64,000 nt of DNA from Nitrososphaerota archaeon (GTDB lineage: Archaea > Thermoproteota > Nitrososphaeria > Nitrososphaerales > CADDZS01). Each line of letters begins with the position of its first letter. Within the stretch, counting starts at the first letter, position 1. A model generated the notes under the pieces. The model was given only the letters and a program-made list of their open reading frames with translations, was not told the DNA's origin and did no database searches. The stretch is taken from NCBI GenBank assembly GCA_021325255.1, contig JAJPHP010000039.1, positions 1 through 64,000 of the forward strand, given 5' to 3'. Shown in pieces: positions 61,019 to 64,000 of this stretch. A program made the translations under genes and the position numbers.

Positions 61019-61520
61019 TTGAAGACTTTTTGGAAAATTGAGGGCTTGGGCGCCGATGGTCCGAACCCCGAGTTCAAGGACAAGCTGATGATATTCGGTC
61101 GGTTCGTCGGTGACTGGGACATTCTAGAAGACCGCTTCTTTTAGCTTGACGGTACGGAGGTTGTGCAAGAGGGAGAGCTGCATTGGAGGTGGATTCTCGA
61201 GGGAAGAGCCGTGCAAGAAGTCTGGATGTACAAGGACGAGGAAACCGGTAGGGTGGTCCCAGCGGGTGGTACGATCCGAAAATTGATGCATCGCGGAATA
61301 CGTGGATCACTCCCGTGGGAAATGGCGTCGTCAAATTCGTAGGAAGGAAGATGGGGGATGAAATCAGCCTCGAAGGGAAAGATCCAGACGCGGGAGACTT
61401 CCTGAAGTGGATCTTTTCAGAAATAAAACAGGACACTCTTTCACGTGGCAAGAGGAGCGCTCGAAGGATGGAGTCAAGTGGGTGCTCACGGATAGGATGC
61501 TCATTCGCAGGCGAGCGTGA
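61019..61520 (+). pseudogene. DUF1579-like gene with in-frame stop and frameshifts
   Basis: From TTG 61019 the frame reads FKDKLMIFGRFVGDWDILEDRFF, then a TAG at 61142-61144, then LHWRWILEGRAVQEVWMYKDEE. The frame then shifts: a second frame (from about 61315) gives GNGVVKFVGRKMGDEISLEG and WIFSEI, and a third gives FTWQEERSKDGVKWVLTDRM, ending in TGA at 61518-61520. Reassembled, it matches the DUF1579-like lipocalin-type pattern with GDWD and LEGRAVQ motifs. One stop plus at least two shifts indicate a decayed gene or several errors. Confidence 0.72.
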
Positions 61521-62242
61521 TTTCCTACTCAACATTCATGGATAGGTTCATCAGTCTTATATGTTGACATATCTGATTTGGCGTATATGTCATCGGCGAC
61601 GAAGTGATTCACGAGAGTGTAAGGTGGGGCAAGACGATTTCTATGGACTCCTTCTTATATCAACCACTCTTAATTCGATGACTTGTACAGGAAGGATAGT
61701 TTCTAATTGAAGAAATCATAGAACGCGAACCGTATGCCCCTCTTGCAGAGTATCAAAGTAGAAGAACGTACTTCTTGGCGCGAAAGCCCGGTCTTGTAAA
61801 ATACAAAAAGGGAGAGACCTGCGAGACAACATCGCCTAGGACAGGCTAACTCCGGTTTGAAGAGATTTCCAACTGGAAAACGATATGATCTTCTCTCTCA
61901 TGCGGGTTTGGCGGCGTGGACTAATTGATCCTGCTCGTGCCTCCTAAAGTGTCTAGAACACACTCGCTAGGACTTGAAGTTAGGCTGTTCAATTACCAAG
62001 ACAACCCTCATAGAAAATATGGCCATACTTGTGTCTCGTAAGGCCACTCCGGAGAGTTACGCTCCATGAACTTCAAACCAAAACGACTTCCGCTAGCCTA
62101 GGCTTTTTTTGTTCGTAACTCCTCTATTCTCTATCACGAGCAGACCGCAGAACTGGTGAAGCTGGTTATTCGGAACGACGGATATGTATAACAATTATAT
62201 AGAAAAGAACTAAATAGCTTCACTTTTCGGGAGTACAACCGA
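61521..62242. other. Stretch without recognisable gene
   Basis: About 720 bp. I see no conserved domain or RNA gene. At its end ATTATATAG (62194-62202) is a TATA box about 45 nt before the zinc-ribbon ATG at 62243, with a transcription start expected near 62225. Confidence 0.4.
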
Positions 62243-62464
62243 ATGCTATTCTGTGAGAAATGTGGAAAGGATGTAGAGCCCGGCGAGAAGTTCTGTTACG
62301 CATGCCGAGCGCCAGTCAAAACTAGCGCGCCTCCAAAGCCCGATTCACCTACAGGTTTCTGCCAATTTTGTGGCACAAGGGTTGATGCGACCACAACGGT
62401 CTGCCTTAGCAGTGGTAAGACGATGCTAGTGACTTGTCAAGCCAATCTCCTACAATTCATATGA
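62243..62464 (+). CDS. Zinc-ribbon protein
   Basis: This 73-residue product starts with MLFCEKCGKDVEPGEKFCYACRAP, a complete zinc ribbon (C-x2-C and C-x2-C). A second ribbon begins as FCQFCGTRVD but lacks its second Cys pair (CLSSGK). Its TGA at 62462-62464 lies in the same frame as the long exported protein that follows, so the two may once have been one membrane protein with a cytosolic zinc-ribbon N-terminus. An upstream TATA box supports expression. Confidence 0.7.
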   Translation: MLFCEKCGKDVEPGEKFCYACRAPVKTSAPPKPDSPTGFCQFCGTRVDATTTVCLSSGKTMLVTCQANLLQFI

Positions 62465-62494
62465 TCAGATTATAGGGGCCGTGAATTCTTTCAA

Positions 62495-64000
62495 TTGATC
62501 ACCGCTCGGAAAGCTGGGATCTTCACTGCAACTATGTTCATCGTTGTGCTTTTTTTGGTTTCTACCTTTTTGATTTATTCTAGCGCAAGCTCATTGGCAA
62601 GGGGATCTAATCAAAACGCTCTGGGGCGAAACCAGGCTAGAATTGACAGATCTTCGCTTGATGTGAACAGCCATAATGTTATCTTGGGGCCTAGCGGACA
62701 AGACTCTAGATTCACAAGCTCTGTCGACCTAACGGATTGCTCCTATCCTCTAGACTTGGGGATGGTTGCATTGTCCCCGTTCATGACGCGCAGCTCTTGC
62801 ACTGTTAACATAGGCTCTGGTTCAGGGCCCTATCATGACGCACCAAGCCCCACTGGAACGGTTGCGTTCTCTGAAAAGAGCGTCGATGGCGGTAATCTGC
62901 TAATGTCCGAGTCATCCTGCGTTGTTTCGAGTACCGGTTATTGTTCGATCAATTTCACCGGCTCATCTACGGGCACGGTTGAGCTCCGTGCCTCCTACAG
63001 CGGGGATGCTAATTATCTTCCAAGTTCCGCTGATATCAACATCCCAATAGTAAAGAACAATGTAGCCACCAACGAGAATTGCGGCTATCTCTCAGGTACG
63101 AGCACAGTGCAATGCTGGTTCGAAGTAGAGGGGATAGAATTTTACGGCTACCAAGAGCCACGATATCCAACTGGAACAATCAGCATTTCATCGAGCGAAG
63201 GCAGTTTCTCTCCCTCTTCGTGTTCGCTTGATGGAGGATCTGAATACCAGACCTGTTACTTTGATAACACGACAGACCTGGGACCCTCGTACCTTACCCC
63301 TTGCTACCTCGCGGCCTGTACCCTCTCAGTTACCTACTCGGGAGACTCGAATTATTACGGAACTAGTGTTCAATTTTGGGTTTTTGGGCCCGAAGTGTAC
63401 CCTTGTTTCTCTGATTTCGTCGAGATTGGCAAGACTTTCAGTTGCAACCTGTTCGACAAAAATGTTACACAGAGCGGAGGAAGCGGATCCGTCGCCATCT
63501 CTTGCGGATACGGTTATTGTAACGTAACAGGAATTAACCCTGGACCCGTTATTCTCCAAGAAACTTACAGTTGTGGAACTTGTGTCACCTTGGTTTCTTC
63601 GGCGACGACTCCAGTGTTAAAACAGCTGATCCCCGTACTGGTCGATTGCGTTCCTGGCGCAAACCAATCGGAAACAAATTGTAAAGCAACAGAGGAACTA
63701 TACGCCCTTGGAACGCTGACTTGGACTTCAACTAGTCCAACCGGTTCTTTTAGTCAGACAAGCTGTCAGCTTGGTTCGGCTAGGAGCTGTGAGGTTGAAT
63801 ATACTGATACGTCATTGGGGTTTGCAGAAATTGTCGCGAGTTTTTCTGGACCAAACGCCTTTCCGAGCTCTGGCACCGTGACCGTTGCGACTGGAAAGGT
63901 TCAAAATACGAGTTCGGTTGCAACGAATATAACATCTGTTGGGAATACCACAGAAGACAGCGCATTCAATTCGCAGCCTTCTCAATCAACCGTTCTATCA
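62495..64000 (+). CDS. Large Ig-repeat surface protein, runs off the window end
   Basis: The frame stays open from after the TGA at 62464 to the end of the window, with possible starts at TTG 62495 or ATG 62534. A membrane segment (MFIVVLFLVSTFLIYSSAS) is followed by Ser/Thr/Cys-rich extracellular sequence. This holds at least two Ig-like (Big_3-type) repeats ending in ASYSGDANYLPSS and VTYSGDSNYYGTS, and further related segments. Several Asn-x-Ser/Thr sites and many Cys suggest a disulfide-bonded cell-surface protein. The C-terminus is beyond the window. Adhesion or S-layer-associated function is a guess. Confidence 0.68.
   Translation, partial: MITARKAGIFTATMFIVVLFLVSTFLIYSSASSLARGSNQNALGRNQARIDRSSLDVNSHNVILGPSGQDSRFTSSVDLTDCSYPLDLGMVALSPFMTRSSCTVNIGSGSGPYHDAPSPTGTVAFSEKSVDGGNLLMSESSCVVSSTGYCSINFTGSSTGTVELRASYSGDANYLPSSADINIPIVKNNVATNENCGYLSGTSTVQCWFEVEGIEFYGYQEPRYPTGTISISSSEGSFSPSSCSLDGGSEYQTCYFDNTTDLGPSYLTPCYLAACTLSVTYSGDSNYYGTSVQFWVFGPEVYPCFSDFVEIGKTFSCNLFDKNVTQSGGSGSVAISCGYGYCNVTGINPGPVILQETYSCGTCVTLVSSATTPVLKQLIPVLVDCVPGANQSETNCKATEELYALGTLTWTSTSPTGSFSQTSCQLGSARSCEVEYTDTSLGFAEIVASFSGPNAFPSSGTVTVATGKVQNTSSVATNITSVGNTTEDSAFNSQPSQSTVLS

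Noticed and set aside
61074..61535. Minus-strand frame
   Set aside because: Antisense to the DUF1579-like remnant, whose motifs are clear on the plus strand.
63228..63527. Plus-strand frame in the last kilobase
   Set aside because: Lies out of frame within the long Ig-repeat protein, which is continuous to the window end.

Overview
The window reads as archaeal chromosome, most likely a Thaumarchaeota/Nitrososphaeria-type organism or a TACK relative. The pointers are a geranylgeranyl reductase for isoprenoid lipids, a B12-type radical SAM enzyme of the kind that modifies archaeal lipids, an XRE-CBS regulator, one-domain C2H2 zinc-finger proteins, a winged-helix regulator, CHRD and cupredoxin-like exported proteins, an F420-type oxidoreductase, TATA-box promoters with short leaders, TTG/GTG starts, and a tRNA-His carrying two introns. 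The lineage is an inference from gene content. I see no insertion sequence, phage or CRISPR array.

Layout. 0.4-3.3 kb: hydrolase, membrane protein, two small zinc-finger proteins and an HTH-CBS regulator. 3.5-6.1 kb: medium and small subunits of a CO-dehydrogenase/xanthine-oxidase-type hydroxylase, a NUDIX protein and a CoxG-like protein, but no large catalytic subunit. 6.1-7.5 kb: almost empty. 7.5-11.4 kb: radical SAM enzyme, then a coupled pair (N-carbamoylputrescine amidase and agmatine deiminase) making putrescine from agmatine. 11.5-23 kb: mostly membrane and exported proteins of unknown function, including tandem paralogues, a cupredoxin fold that has lost copper ligands, a FIMAH-like surface protein with a split signal peptide, and a CHRD protein. 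23-26.4 kb: a large AAA-TPR-winged-helix regulator. 26.8-28.5 kb: thioesterase, tRNA-Pro, and a candidate structured RNA.

28.5-55 kb is the dense housekeeping part: RNase Z, cobalamin adenosyltransferase, PurH, F420-type oxidoreductase, rhodanese facing a GcvH-TusA fusion, an SdhC-like membrane pair, an SDR flanked by inverted repeats, PolX, a CoA-binding protein, a half-size deoxyhypusine-hydroxylase-like HEAT protein, a geranylgeranyl reductase interrupted by a 394-residue intein, a dual-specificity phosphatase, endonuclease III, an anion transporter, HtpX, a Toprim protein, a response regulator and the two-intron tRNA-His.

55-64 kb is accessory in character: exported proteins, a deoxyribosyltransferase-like protein, and a run of genes (YbjQ, a hypothetical, a coiled-coil membrane protein, a DUF1579-like gene) each broken by frameshifts, three of them at homopolymers. 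This is either decay or sequencing error. The window ends inside a large Ig-repeat surface protein preceded in the same frame by a zinc ribbon.

Links between genes. AguA/AguB give putrescine, a precursor of spermidine and hypusine, and the HEAT protein resembles half of deoxyhypusine hydroxylase. The radical SAM enzyme and the intein-bearing reductase may both act on membrane lipids. The rhodanese and the GcvH-TusA fusion suggest sulfur transfer. The strongest second-look items are the intein, the tRNA-His introns, the half-DOHH, the GcvH-TusA fusion without a lipoyl lysine, and two structured-RNA candidates.
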